A stretch of 64,000 bases of DNA, taken from positions 9,971,714 to 10,035,713 of the forward strand of contig NC_135777.1 of the NCBI RefSeq assembly GCF_028453695.1. The letters run 5' to 3'. The DNA is from Augochlora pura. Lineage: Eukaryota > Arthropoda > Insecta > Hymenoptera > Halictidae. Positions 36,688 to 50,108 of this stretch are shown one piece after another. The notes below the pieces were generated by a model that searched no databases, was not told the origin of the DNA, and saw only the letters and a program-made list of their open reading frames with translations. Both the position numbers and the translations under genes were made by a program. Each line of letters starts with the position of its first letter. Position 1 is the first letter of the stretch.

Positions 36688-36960
36688 TATATACAGGGTG
36701 GGGCAAATAAAGTGTTACAGTGCAATATCTCCATTATCATTAATGATACACGAAAATGCTTCAGAAACAAATTGTTTGGTTCGGAGGGGGACGTATTTTG
36801 GTGGAAATATTTTTTTTTTCAAGGTCATATTTTTTGAGATTTCAAGGTCATCGATGTTTTTTTAAATGGAACTATATATTTCTTTTTCGATGACATTATT
36901 GCCGATTTTAAGACGAATCCAGCGACCTATAATTCAAGGTCATTCTAGTCGCGCAAAGTA
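36688..36960. repeat. Possible element end: ACAGGGTGGGGCAAATAAAG
   Basis: The sequence starts with a terminus-like ACAGGGTGGGGC and contains AAGGTCAT words repeated three times (near 36820, 36843 and 36938). No inverted partner was found, so the limits are guesses. Confidence 0.35.
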
Positions 36961-39900
36961 TGAAAATCGTTAAAAAACCGAAGAGTATCGCAATAATCAC
37001 TTTCACAGGTTCCAATAGCCTTGGTGTGGTTTTGTTTACAAAACATGCCCGAAATCCGCAATCTGTTATTCTAAATTCTCGGGTGTATAACATGGCATCG
37101 AGTTTACATGCGTGTAACAATAACCAATTCCCTATCTCTCTATACACGTACCTACGCAATGTCTTTCTCACATGGTAGTTTTTCCACGCGTTTTTCTCTG
37201 GACGATATCTACCGCGTGAAAACAGAATAGCGTGTGACGGGTAGATCAAAAACGCTATTACACCCGAAGAGATGAAATTGCTTGGAGTTCAAAGGATTAA
37301 CGTTTTAGTGGTTGATTGGTTCGGTCCGCAGCGAGAGCTGCGCCGTTCGCGCATCGAACACCGAAGAACGGCAAAAATCCGAAAGAATAGACTGCTGGAA
37401 CAGTAAATAGAGGCGGATAAAATCGGACTTGCTCTCTGGCCTATGCAAGCGGTCGGATAATTCGGTGGCGCGATACCTTTTTGTTCGTGGCTGTTGCAGT
37501 TACGGGGTCGGGAGTTAAATCGAGCATTTTACGAGGCCCGGCCAGTAGTAATGGAAAACGTATTACCGGACCCGTAAGTTCCGTCAGTAGGGACACAGGC
37601 GGCCGGCATTATAACGCGGATGTGCAGGCTGTACTTAACGACGAAACTCCGTGGGAACTGTAATTTTTGTCGAAAGAGGTGGAAAAAGCAGCGTGTACCG
37701 ATGTGTGGTACGGCTTTCGGAGAGGGGGACGCCGAGGGCGAGGAGGGCGGTCGGTGGCTGGATGACGGAGACGAAGGAGGACTCGAACGGGAAAGGGCGG
37801 AGGCGTCACGCAGTGTGTAAAATACGAGCGGCCGAAAAAGTTAAACAAATGGGATGCCAAAACGAAGGTAACGTCGCGCGACGGGCCACGTCCTAGCGAA
37901 CGGAGGAGGAGATAATGATAATTGGAAATGCACCGGGACCCGAATACACAACCCCTGTCGCGACATTAACGTCCAACCTGACCGCCCGAGGATTTATCTT
38001 CTCCTATTAAACATCACCTTCCGCTCAAGCCTCGCGTTCCTTTTTCACTCCCCGCTGGCTTCTATTCGCGAACTTCCCTGATGAAAAGCCATGGTAATTA
38101 GCAGGCCGACAAAAAAAATTAATGTACCCGCGCCGGTTCTTTGACGCCCTCGCGAGTCACCGGGTCTCGTTAAACTGTTTAGTCTACGGCCAGTCGCGGG
38201 ACAAGAATGTTAGCGCAGCGGAACCTTGATTACCCGAATTAATAGAGGCACCTGGGCGCGAATTACCTTGCTTACTTATTAACTGAGATTATTAGCTCGC
38301 GCGCTTCCACGTTGCACAACGATGCTTTCATAACGTCTAGGATGAAGCTCGCGATCAAAGCGGTGGCTTCGCGAACTTCAATTAAAACGTCGCTGATGGT
38401 AATCATTCATCGCCGTAGGCGGCTCATTGTTCGAACAGTTGGTTAAAATTTTAATAAAGAATTGCAGGTCTGCTGTTGGCAAGTTTTATCTCGACTCTCG
38501 GTGTAGGTGCTCTATTCAATGAACGCGCGCCCTCGAATGAATGAATATTTTCCGTATTATATTTAAAAAGTAACGTTTACAAAAATGCAATTTCTGTTTT
38601 TCTTATAGATTGTTGTTCGTTTTTTTTTTTTTCAACACTCGAACTACGGACTACGTTAACAATCATATAATTAACAACACGTTTATGATCGTTTGGAGCT
38701 TTCTTCGTCAATCTTTTTTTTTCTGTTATTCCTAACGCAACAGCAATTTTCATTTCTAATTTATTTATGTAATATTGCATCGGTTTAACAGCAATTCACG
38801 GCCATTTGTTGGATTGAAATTGTAGGGTTACATGTAAATGTAACACATACAATAGTACACTGTGGCTTCGATATTGTATTTTTAATCTAGATTCCTTATA
38901 TTGCTATATAATATCGTTAAACAATTTTGTATCTTCCAAATATTACATCACTTTTGCATAAAAACTTATTTTACTGAATTGCCGAATAATGAATAATTAT
39001 TTGGTCACTCGGTCAATATAACGGGGTAACTACAGTCCGAGTGTTATTTGACAATTTGTTTTTATACAATAATAAAGTAGAGAAATTCCGTCAACGAAAT
39101 ATATTGCATAAAAGACCCAAATCATAAATCACCGTCTACACAAAATTAAGAAATAAAAATTCGGAACAACCTTTGAACATTGAACGTTCTTATTGTTACA
39201 GCAATGTAGTCGTTCGCCAGAAGTTATAATGCTAATTATTAGAAATTTGCAGCTCTATGTCTGTGGACTCATCGATCTTAAGAAACCTATAAAACCGCTG
39301 CAATTTAATCAATTATTAAAAAAACTTGGGAAAATTATGTTAAGACGCGATATGTAATTGCACCGTTCCTTTCTTGAATTGTTAGTGTATTATATATTTG
39401 TTGTACAGTTGATTTTATTTGTAACGATGATTATTATTGTACCGTAGTATTCTCTATATTGTATTACTACTTTGTAACTCAGCGTTTGTATGAAGAAAAC
39501 CATTTATTTTTTTTGTTGAACGAATTCGTTCAAGGCGGGCGGCATGTCAAGACGCAAATAAAAAAACAGGAAAGATAAATAAAAAAATGAAATAAATGTC
39601 TGATAAAAAACAGGAGTTATTTATGCTTCGATCTAATATAATATATGTGGCTATCAGGAAAATAGCCTGTAAGTAACAATTTTTTAAAATTTAAGTTATT
39701 GCATTAATCCAACTCTAGCGCATAGGATTTACTTATCTATCACAAAGAACATTGTAAAAAAATTTCGTCTCCCATCCTATCTATCTACAACTTTAAATAC
39801 CTTCGCTGAATATTGGGTTCAGTCCAAGACGTACATTGGATTTGCAAATATTACCTGCGAACCTGTACGTACCCTTAACAAATTAAGATCCGCCGATGAG

Positions 39901-40130
39901 CGCAATTGTAGAATTCGGGTCGATGCGTCCCAGTCATAAAACTCAACAAAAAGAAGATCCACCGACAATAAGTACTACTTTAACCTCTTTGCAACGGACA
40001 GATTCCAATCTATTACTACCGAAGTTTTTTATAACGATTCTGAGCTTTATTAAGCAATTTTTCAAAACATATATACAGCTCGAAGAAATTATGGTATAGA
40101 CAAATAGACTAAAATTGGCCAACTTTCGCT
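36961..40130. other. Intergenic, no gene seen
   Basis: The region is CpG-rich around 37.2-38.5 kb and AT-rich afterwards. Overlapping frames at 37481-37896 show no family motif. Confidence 0.5.
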
Positions 40131-40134
40131 AACA

Positions 40135-40600
40135 ATAACCCCGCGACAAATCAGAGTGGGATAATGACTCTTTCTTAAACCTATAGCTTAAAACCTCTAC
40201 TTTAAGATAATATTTCTAAATTCTAAGTTCGATGCACCCTCGCCACTGTAATTCTTTAAATGTGAGGCAAGGATTACTTTTAAAGGGCTATGGCCTTGCG
40301 AAAAAAATCACAGTTAACTATCGTTTTTTTTTTTAATTAAATGAGAAGGAAAGTTAGACTGCAAACAGCGTTTTTAAGAAAAATTTTACAAGGTCCGTAC
40401 ATTTTGTCAAAGATAACAATTTCTAATATGAAACAATAAATGGCCTGCCATTTATAAGGTTACCATGGTGATGTTGCATCGAACTTAAAATCCCCCAAAA
40501 AAGTATCTTAAGATACAGATTTCAAGCTGTAAGTTGAAAAAAGACCATCATCCTACGATAATTTTTTAGCGAGTTATACTGGCTCAAAGTTGTCCAACCA
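40135..40600. repeat. Palindromic repeat family B, full copy
   Basis: The left arm (CTATAGCTTAAAACCTCTAC ... TTCTAAGTTCGATGCACC) pairs with the inverted right arm (TGCATCGAACTTAAAATC ... GATTTCAAGCTGTAAG). The right arm recurs at 8865-9030. The core contains T- and A-rich runs and no coding frame. Confidence 0.65.
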
Positions 40601-43600
40601 TTTTCTACGCTGTTTCTTTCTACGAGCAGTGTATATTCGAAGATATTTCTTTGGAAGATCTTTTAGGAGTACGTCACGGGGCACTATAAGCGCAAGCGTC
40701 AACCGGAACAACTGCCGCCGAAATTACTATTTGTTTCACGAATCCAACCGCAGTTTTTTTTCGCCCCGTTAATCCATGTGCCCGACGGCAGACAAAAACG
40801 GCGCAACAACGGACAACAAATTTAATTAATTCTGATAATTGAGAAGTTTATCAAGTCGAGAGTACGCGAGCTAGAGGAAGCGACGAGAGACAGCGGCTCG
40901 CTAATTCGCCGACAGTTTCACATCCGCGAACGTTGGTCGGCTTTATAAATGAAAACGAAGCCCACGTTGTGTTCCGAGTCACCGCAGTCGCGTGCGCCAA
41001 ACCAACGACGGGTTTGCTTTTAATTAAATAATAATGCACTTTCGTGCATATGCACGCACACTTCGAAGCCTCGAAATTGCCGTTCGGACTCGCGCCGAGA
41101 TTCGCGACTGACCAACCGACTCCATTTTCTCTGCAGACATTAGCTTCGCTGATTTCGCGATCTTTAATTGCATTTTTTTTTGTGTAGTTCACTTGAATAA
41201 CTTATTGGAAGAAATTAACATAAGCGCCTGTCGAGGGCCTACGGTCCCTCGTTTACGAGGCTACACGGTCCCGAAAGAATTGCCTGACGGACCAAAGAAC
41301 AGTTGGTTCCCTGCTGTAATGATAAACACATAAATGTATAAATGCGTAAACACATCAAAATATAAAATCATAAACGACTGGGGGGGGGCTCGTCTAGCCT
41401 GTCGAGGTAGCTCGGTAAATGCAATTACCGTCAACATGCGTCGCATGCATTTGACGTATAACCTAACGTTGGTGGGCTCTCTCCCTCTCTCCTTGCCCTT
41501 CCCTTAAGGCCCTAAAGAAACGCATTCAGGATTGGCACAGGATGAGGGTGAGGCCAATCAGATTTACTCGAAATTAACTGGAAAATTTGAGTCCACCCCA
41601 ACCGAGTCGAAGTGCGTGGCGACGGACTGAGATTCGGCAGTTTCACTTTAGAACGCCGTAGTATCAACAAGATCTCCGTTAACATACTAAACCAGTAGCT
41701 TAACTGTATTGTAATTATAGCTCGAGACAGATAATCGTGGTGACCTCCGCACAACTGTACTTATTACAATCGCGAATAAATAGTATTGTTATTAGCAGCT
41801 ATTCATTCCGTCTAACATCATTTTTAATTATCTCTTCTGTAACGTACTGTTTGACTCTCTACTGTGTTCCGTACTATCTGAAGTTCTGATCTCTACTGTT
41901 TGAAGCTATGATGTGGATTGCCTTGTATGAAGCTATGATCTATTCTGATTTTCGCGAATTTTCTCCATCAATCCCTCCTTTGGGCCTTAAACGCCCCTCC
42001 CTCTCCCAGAGTCAGGAAAATCCTGGCCATCCCTTCCAATGTGCCCGAGGCACGTTGTCTGTGGTGGGGATGACTGGGCGGGCCGCTTGCACTCGCGGGT
42101 GGACGGTTGTTTGGCAACGCGCGGAAATTCCAGCTGGCCAGGGTCGCCGATGCCGATACCTGGCGGCCGATTCCCTTTTTCCTTAGTCTTGGAACTTTAT
42201 GGCAGGGCTTCTTGGACCTGTGAGACTAAATAATGGCATTACCTTCATTATCCTGAAATCTATTTGATTTTATGTGCCACATGCTGGCTGCGGACCGGTC
42301 CGCTAAGGAAATTGCAATAGTCCTAAACGAATTGCTGAAAAACTCACAGATGGTCGGCCATACCATAAAGTCATTTCTGAACTTCTTGCCTTATCAAGTA
42401 CGCAATGGAATAAAAATTTATCTATATACAAATTTATCCAAATAAGATTTGATTCGAATATGAATTTTATCCGAATAAGATTTAATTCGAATATGAATTT
42501 TATATATGAAAATATGAAAATTTTTAGGAGATTTTTCTTTAAGAAAATTTTATATGAAAATAATCCATTTGGATAAAAAAGGACAGAACGCAAATGTTTT
42601 CTTCGTAGTTTATCAATTTCGTATAAACATGTTCTTATAAAGTTACGTAACACCGAACGCAGCCAACAATTGTTCGAATAATTTTACAGTCTATTAGAAT
42701 TCTTTGAATAAATAGTAAGAATAACTTATGACGAATAGCGAATAATTGTTACGCAAATAACATAACCAATCTTAGATAAATATTTATTCAAATAATTAGC
42801 ATTTTGCATGCTGACGAATACGATAACTCGTGTACTAATTATCTAACTCGAAATCAATTATCTAAACTTGAAATTTGACAGACGTGTGATCACGATGTAT
42901 CGCTATCATTTGAACTAGAATTTTGCGGGCAGTAGTTTATTCTTTTTATTTGAATTCAGAAAGATTTGCGTGAGATGCTCGCTAGGTGATTATTTTATAA
43001 ATCCACTGGACACAGTAGCGATGATAATAGAGTCTCACTATTTTCCAGCTCTGCTGGCATTAATAAGTAAATCGTTGTTACTCGGGTCACCAGCGGAGGC
43101 GTTGTTCTCTTATGCCGTTTATCAAAGACAGCCATATATTTTGCTCGTGTCAAGTGCACGCCGCTGCCCGGCTACTTGAAGTAGTGCCATTCGAAATAAA
43201 GTGGATCTTCCCTGAGGACGCTCTTCATTCCTGGTTGAAAGTTATTTAATTATTTGCGAGCAAATTAACGTTGCTGCCTTTCTTTCGATCACTTCTCGCG
43301 AGTATCATTTCGATCGTTCTCTGTGTCCAGGAATTCTATCAGACGATGTCACTGAAAATTTATGTACGTCATATAGTAGCCTAGCTTCGGATTAACTCTC
43401 CGACCATTTTCGAAACTCTACAGTGCTTGTAACAATCCTGAATTTTAATCGGCAATTTTCTTAAACATATTTCTGAAGATATTTCTTGTAGTCGAGGTAA
43501 CTTTTCTGTTGTTGCTAATTTAATTATCGAAAACTGAGTAACTAAATGGGTTAAAATGGCCCGGAGTTCGTCGGCCAAGGAAAATAATACTTTATATAAA

Positions 43601-43690
43601 GTATAGCAATGTTTCTACTGTTTTATCAATATGTATGTAATTTGGTTATATAAATTTGTTTTAGACGCATTTTACTAAACTGATGTATAC
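40601..43690. other. Intergenic, no gene seen; small tandem repeat at 42410-42510
   Basis: The CpG-rich block at 41.2-42.2 kb could be an old retroelement, but I see no protein motif or matching LTRs. At 42410-42510 a unit of about 35 bp (TCCGAATAAGATTTAATTCG and on) is repeated about twice. Nothing else is supportable. Confidence 0.45.
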
Positions 43691-43703
43691 TTACAGGCTA
43701 CAA

Positions 43704-44541
43704 ATGGACTTACACCACTTTCAAAATTAGACAATTGCAAAAATCGTTTAATTTCAATTTTGAAAAATCAAATATCACTTAAAATATACTTCATATTCAT
43801 CCAATTTCGTTTACAAATAATGACACAACATAAAATAGAAGTAGTATTTTTAATTTTAGATGCTAAGTTTGTACATTGTTAAAATTACAAGATATTGATA
43901 GTATTTACTTATGCTCTGCATGTCACAGTGTTTCGACATATGCGTGATACATCGGAGGTATATAAGGCAATAACTGCTTGATGTTCTTATATTTTTCATA
44001 AGTAATAGGCCTAGCGTCTTGGTACAAAGGCGCCAGGACGATTCTCTCAAATTTTAGCGGTCTTCCAGGACGTGCAGGTTATAAATTTATAGTTTTAAAT
44101 TCTTTGTCTTTCATCGATGTTTTATATAAAATAGTGTATGGTGCACTTTTGAGAAACCTCATCCAACATATTTGCAACCAAATTACCCGTTCTCCATTAG
44201 TGTTTTTCCTTACCTGTTTTTAATCGCATTTTAAATATTTTTTATTGAAACGAAATTCTCTCGTTTCATTTCATGTAAAATGAATTTATCATGTTGGCAC
44301 GTAATATGACACGTAATGTAAATGCTAAGCCACCTACCTCTGTCAATTGGACTTACACCACTTTCATAATCGATGATTATGCAATTTCGTTTACCGACCA
44401 ATTTTAAATTGTACAAAACATGGTATTTTTTAAGAAATTAAGCGCAGACTAGTTATACATAAAAAATTTACATTAAACTAAGCATGAATTACGTGATATC
44501 TCATTTTTTTTTCAAAAATGGACTTACACCACTTTCAAAAT
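43704..44541 (-). repeat. Three direct copies of a GAAAGTGGTGTAAGTCCA motif
   Basis: On the minus strand, ATTTTGAAAGTGGTGTAAGTCC or a close variant occurs at 43705-43727, 44348-44370 and 44519-44541. The shared core contains GTAAGT, the consensus 5' splice site. The flanks differ between copies. Either three related exon ends or repeat-derived termini could explain it. Confidence 0.55.
43923..44078 (-). other. Short conserved-looking coding segment, unassigned
   Basis: A minus-strand frame of about 51 codons reads PARPGRPLKFERIVLAP, then LYQDARPITYEKYKNIKQ, LLPYIPPMYHAYVETL and a TGA stop. The RPGRP core resembles an AT-hook. The pattern of a proline-rich ISxxKYxDLxxLLPYIPPxYHxFY-like end reminds me of C-terminal pieces of transposon-associated insect proteins, but I cannot name the family. 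It starts after an in-frame TAA and has no ATG, so it would be an exon or a relic. It lies between copies 1 and 2 of the repeated splice-like motif. Confidence 0.35.
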
Positions 44542-44544
44542 AAA

Positions 44545-46190
44545 CGGTTCGTATATCATCGTCTTTCTCGAACAGAAAAGTTGAAAGTGAAATAATAGCT
44601 GTCGCTTCAGACTCAATCGAAGATGCCACCGGTTCCGTTTGCGCCCTGGTCGAAACACTGCGCAAGATTTTTCTTCCAGTGATTTCCAAGGGGCGTGCAA
44701 GGATTGGAAGAAGCAGACCTGGAAAAATAACGGGAGAAACGGTAGACAGCCGGTCGGTGGAAATTCAAAATAACTCGGGGAACGAGAGGAATTCGTGACT
44801 TCGGTGGCGACTTCTGGAAGTCGACCGACAGTGTCCGAGCCAGCGAATTCGCAGCATCCGATGGTCCTTGCCATTCCGAAGATTTCACGGTGGGAACGGT
44901 TATCGCGAGCACGCGGCGCAGCGTGGCGGAAAGAGCCGGCAGCCGCAGCGAAAAGTCACTTAGCGGCAATGGCGCATTCGATCCAAGTTAAACGGCCGTT
45001 TATGGTCGACGAGACAGCGGATTAGCGGCTAGGTAATTGCGGAACAGCGCCGATGGGCGTGCGGACGGAAGCGAGCCAGTTTTCGAGCGGTATCAGGAAC
45101 CGGGATATCGCAGGTAGGAACGATGATAGGTAAGCCAGCGTAATGTGTCGGTCCATTTAGACCAGGAAGTATAATGACAAGGGAGGAGCGGAACGGATGG
45201 ATCACCGAAGATACAGCTCTAACATACTTGGGTATCTCGCGAAAGGGAGAAACGTCGGGACTAGAGGAACACTGAGAGAGCCGGAGGAACGGAGAGGCGT
45301 GATGAAACGTGCCGGATAATGGAGCCGTGCAAAAAGAAAGTAGAAAGGGTGGCAAGAATAGAGGGTAAACGAGCCCTTGCCGGAATGAAGTTGTGTATTA
45401 GTTGAGAGGGAAATAAGGGAAGCAAAAACGGGGAACAAGTTAACGAGAAACAGGTGAGAACCGGAGAAGAAAAGTTGAATTAAGTTTGAAGAGGGCTGAA
45501 TCTACGGCGAAGACTGTAGACACGAATTTCCTCCTTCCCGTCGAGTTACCTTTTACTTTCTGACCCTCGGAAACTGCGGCACGATAGGCCGATACCAGGC
45601 CATTCTTTTAGCTATAGTTCAGACTTCGCTGAGCGTACTTCGCCGTGGAACTGACGCTAACCATTTTGTTCATTTATTTGCTGCGCAAACAGAGAGAACC
45701 TTTTGTTATAAAAAATGTGACAACGGCGAGTACGCGAATGCGAGTGTATAATAATAATAAGAATAATAATAATAATAATAACAACGATAATAACAGTAAT
45801 GATTGTGAGACAAGCATTAAGGATAGTTGCAAATAATATTGATAGCGTAGTGTTTGGGTGACCTAAAGAAATTACGTAAAAAGGCGAGAGAATGTTAATA
45901 AAAATATTTACAATTACACTCTGGTTTTTTATGCAAAATAAGCATTTTTCTCATTAATTGTATAAAACAAGAGGTAGACATAACTATATTTCTTCTTTTA
46001 ATTTGTCTATAACCTTAGACACACACAAGTTTCTCATTTTTTTTTTCATTTCGACCAATTCCAAATGTTTACAAAATTTTTCTAGATATTTAGACTCCTT
46101 AATATCTCTGTTCAGTAACACTGAACCTGCCACCGCATTTCTTATTTCATAATTATCAAAGTTGTAAAGCTGCTTCTATGAAAAATCGTT
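44545..46190. other. Intergenic; (AAT)n at about 45749-45781
   Basis: CpG-rich sequence at 44.6-45.6 kb carries overlapping frames on both strands without motifs. The asparagine-rich frame near 45.7 kb is only an AAT/AAC microsatellite. Confidence 0.55.
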
Positions 46191-46299
46191 GAATATATTC
46201 AGGCACACACTGCTATATAAAAAAATTGTGAAATATTACAACAAATTCTACGTTGCAATTCCCATGTGACAAATTTTATTATCAGGTATAAGACGATTC

Positions 46300-46885
46300 C
46301 TTTAAAATCCCACCAAACAGACAGCATCACCCTTTTTTGATGGATATTGACTTTGGAAGTGCTTTGAGCCGGTTCATCTTCCTTGCACCGTGATCTATTG
46401 CGTTTGACATTGTTATAACAACTCATTTTTCGTCCCCAGTAATGATGCGCTTCAAAAATGGATATTTTTCGTGACGTTTGAGAAGCAAATCACAGACGTC
46501 AACGCAACGACACAAGTTTCTCTTCGTGAGAATACGGGGAACCCATGTATCGAGCCTTGAGGTTAAACCCAGGCCTTTCAAGTGGTCATATTTCAATTGG
46601 ATTTGATAAAAACCTCTGACCGATCTCACGTGTTATTTGCCGGTTTGCATCAATTAATGCCTTTATCGTGACTTTGTCAGCTTCAACTGGCCTTCCAGAA
46701 CGTGGTGCATCTTCGACATCAAAATTGCCGGCTCGAAATTTTGCAAACCACTTCTGGCACTGGTGTACTGTAAATAAATCTTCTCCATACACATCGGTTA
46801 ATTTCTTTCTGGCTTGAATAGCTTTTTTACCTTTTCTATAGTAAAAAAGTAAAATATCACGAAAATGATGCTTAGTGCTCTTCAT
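46300..46885 (-). pseudogene. Mariner transposase, frameshifted
   Basis: The N-terminal helix-turn-helix region reads FRDILLFYYRKGKKAIQA ... CQKWFAKFRAGNFDVEDAPR and RSGRPVEADK. It is followed, in other frames, by TWVPRILTKRNL (the WVPH/RELT linker), then ITGDEK with the first catalytic aspartate, and YNNVKRNR ... VWWDFKGIVLYLI. A frame change lies near 46615 and a stop near 46427. The second and third catalytic residues are missing. Confidence 0.85.
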
Positions 46886-47068
46886 ATTTAAAAGGGCACC
46901 AACCAAAAACTACTACGTAGAATCAATTGGACGTTTTCACACACAAACCTTGTTATACCAGCTCTCAAAACGTATAATGATTATGCGACTTAAGTGTCCA
47001 GTTGGGTGTAAAAAGTACAATTAAATCCTCTGTCGGGAAAAAACGAAATTACTTTCCGAACAACCCAA
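46300..47068 (-). mobile_element. Mariner, one end lost
   Basis: The right end is a mariner inverted repeat (ACTTTCCGAACAACCCAA on the plus strand, followed by TA at 47069-47070). The transposase reads leftward from ATG near 46885. No matching left end is visible, so the element is truncated near 46.2-46.3 kb. Confidence 0.85.
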
Positions 47069-47070
47069 TA

Positions 47071-50000
47071 GATGATCGCGTTTCGCGTACGATTGTTCTG
47101 CGATATGAATAGAACGCACCAGCCGATAATAATCGCCGTGTCGTCTGACTTGGAGGAAAGAACGGGGATGACGACGATGACGGGAAGCGTAAAATAAGGA
47201 AGAATGGGAGCAGACGTAAGTAAGGCGTCGAGCGTGCAAGCGATTTAGTGGGACGATAGTTCGAGTTTGGGCGAAACAATGGCTGAGGATGACCCCGGTG
47301 CACAACTCTGTACCGTTCCAGCATACGAACCCGACAAGGACCACTTATCTCCAGAGTAAACCCCGGCCAAGTTCGGTCTCGTACTCAGGATTGGCCTTCT
47401 ACCACTACGAACCGCGGCTACAACCTAAGGCGGCTGTGCCACCACACTAATCTCTCTTTATCCTGACGGTTTATACTTTCGCATACCTTCGCACCCACGA
47501 TAAATTCCCACTCGAAGTTCCTGTTCGATAAGTCGGCGCCAATGGGAGCCGAATAAAGGGACTATTTTTAACGTGCCGCGTGCTTCTTCCACTGTATTTA
47601 GTCCAGAGACGATAAACTCTTTTCGATTTACAGTTTCGCTATCGTTCGACACGAATCGCGTCTCGCCAGTCGACAGAATTCAAAATCGCTACTCTTGGTC
47701 TCGTATTTTCATTATTTTGCACGGGTTTTTTCTTTCTCGAAAACCGAGTCGACATTTTCGGTTCGTAAATATTCATGTCAGTTATTCGATCAATCATCTG
47801 TGCGTCACAATGATTGAACATTTATGACTAGACTGCGAATTTTTATACGTTCATGGCATGTGTAGACTTTGAAAATGCAACAAACTGAGAATATTAAAAA
47901 GGCTTAACAGCATTTTTATTTTATATTTTGCAATGAGGTATTCTTTAATTAGCCAAGACAACTTTTCAGTCTTTCTAATTATTGCAAAGCTGCATGCGAT
48001 TATTTATCATGCGCCGTTTAATTCGGAGTGAAAATATTGTTATTTGGTTATCTAGTTTCAGACAATTCGTTTAAATGTTCCCATGTTTTATTCAGATTTA
48101 TGGGAAAACTAACGCGTCTAGCAGGACCGTCTTAAAAACTGTGTTGAAAAACTTCATACACAAAATTATAAACGCTATCCAAAGCGAATCGAGCCGTTTC
48201 TCGGTGAAAAGGCTCTGCCGTCTCTACTGTCGGGGCATATAACATAACTGCTGACAATTACGATACTTCGAAAGTTAACAATTTTTATTCCATGAAATCT
48301 ATGTCGACACAAATTTTCGCCTTTATTTAAATAGATCAATGATTTCCAACGTTGCATCGTTTGATATTTCCTTTAAAGCATTATTTACTGCTTAGCGAAT
48401 AAATACGCCCGGTAAGCGACCTACGTGAAAGATTAGATTAATCGAGCGTACATAGAAGATCCTTTAATAGAGGTCGGAAGTCATTCAGTAAAAATGTTAC
48501 ATAGCCAGGAAAATTTGTAAATGCGAGTCCCGAATGGGTTCGTGCGCTCGAGACCAAATTAATTACTCTGGGTAATACGACCGACCCAGTTTTTCCGCCA
48601 ATTACTTATTTCCAGGTCAAGAATACGTTACGCTGCGCTCCGAAACGATAGCCGCAAATATGGCTGATGGTTAATCGACGTGCAAATTTATACCCGATTC
48701 GAAATATTCCACGGTATATAGCGAAAAGACCCGCGGATCATCGTTCAATCGTGTAATAGAATAATTGTGGATAAACAAACGAAAGTGGTGCAAAGATAAA
48801 ACGAAAATATCCATGAAATGCTCGAGACGCGTTATTGCTCGGTTCACATTCTCTCATGAACTTATTAACGATCGAATGGATGCTGAAAGCCGCATAACAC
48901 AGCACGTTCCCGCCATCGCTTTTTGTGCAATAGAAACTGCTGGTCGCATTAATTTCCATGAAATCTATCAAAATCATTCGCTTATCCTGAAATATGTGTC
49001 CCAAAATTTTCCGAGACGTTCCAGGATGTATTCCAGCATGATTTTTAGTAATTCCGGGTTTTCATCCTCTCTAAATACAAATGTGATTCATCCAAGAAAT
49101 TCAGTAAATTGAAAGTAATGTAACAATTAATTGAATATCTTAAAAACATTTGAAGACTTTCATGAAAATAAAAATATTTAGTTGTTTTATTATATATCTG
49201 ATTCATTAATTTGAAATGAGTCCAAGTATGATCAGATTTTTCTGATCACGGGAAAAAAAGGAGCGTTATTATTTACTAGCGTGTGCATTGTTTACTAACC
49301 TTCATTGTAACGATAATTTAGAGTTCAGTGAACCCTCTAATGGTTCCCAAATTTTTAATAACTTTTTTACATACTGATAAGGCGACAAATGTCACTGGAT
49401 GATGGTTGTCCTTTTAACGTTTTACTAAATATAAATTACATTTTAAAACGTGAGTCAAAATTTTCGAGAATATCACATTTACGCCGCTACGGAGAAGAAT
49501 CGAATTTTCTGAACGGTCACACTCAACCACCCCCTTAATTTATTCCGTGGATCCAGCGTGCTCCGCGACTGGTCCTTAAGGGGATAACTGCGAAACTTTA
49601 CGATTCCTCGTAGCCGGAAGAAGTTACGATAATTCCCGCATTTTCTACCTTGTTTGCGATGACACTACAACTGAACGTCGCCAAACACGCTCCAGTTTTC
49701 CTGTAAACAGTGCAGGCTAACCCGGCGGAGGCGTCTCGAATGATTTTTCGTGTTTGTCCCGGTCGTGTGCTTGGACCAACAGAACTGCACGGTTTATGTG
49801 CACGAGCTTCCGGTTGACATGCACCGAATCTATACAGGTGCCTGTACGTGCGCAGGTGATGATCTAAATATGAACTAGATTCAAGTACCGAGTCGTATTG
49901 GATGCTTTTAAATTACAAGAAGGCGTTGCAATTATTCTATCGATAATAATCTATTAAACTAGGAGCTTCTTCGTTACGAACGACGGATCGTTGCTATTGT

Positions 50001-50106
50001 CAGCTTCGTAACGAACAACATTGCTCTTAGCTTACTTGGGTAATTTTTTTTCTTTTTATATTCCTTTTATTAATTGCGTCTATTCAGAGGAATATTTACA
50101 AATATT
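47071..50106. other. Intergenic, no gene seen
   Basis: Frames at 47021-47344, 48738-49112 and others overlap antisense to each other and carry no motif. Confidence 0.5.
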
Positions 50107-50108
50107 TA

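Noticed and set aside
41226..42240. Possible solo LTR or old retroelement in a CpG-rich block
   Set aside because: No matching terminal repeats, primer-binding site or protein motif could be found by eye.
45645..45836. Asparagine-rich 63-codon frame
   Set aside because: The sequence is produced by an (AAT/AAC) microsatellite; there is no other support.
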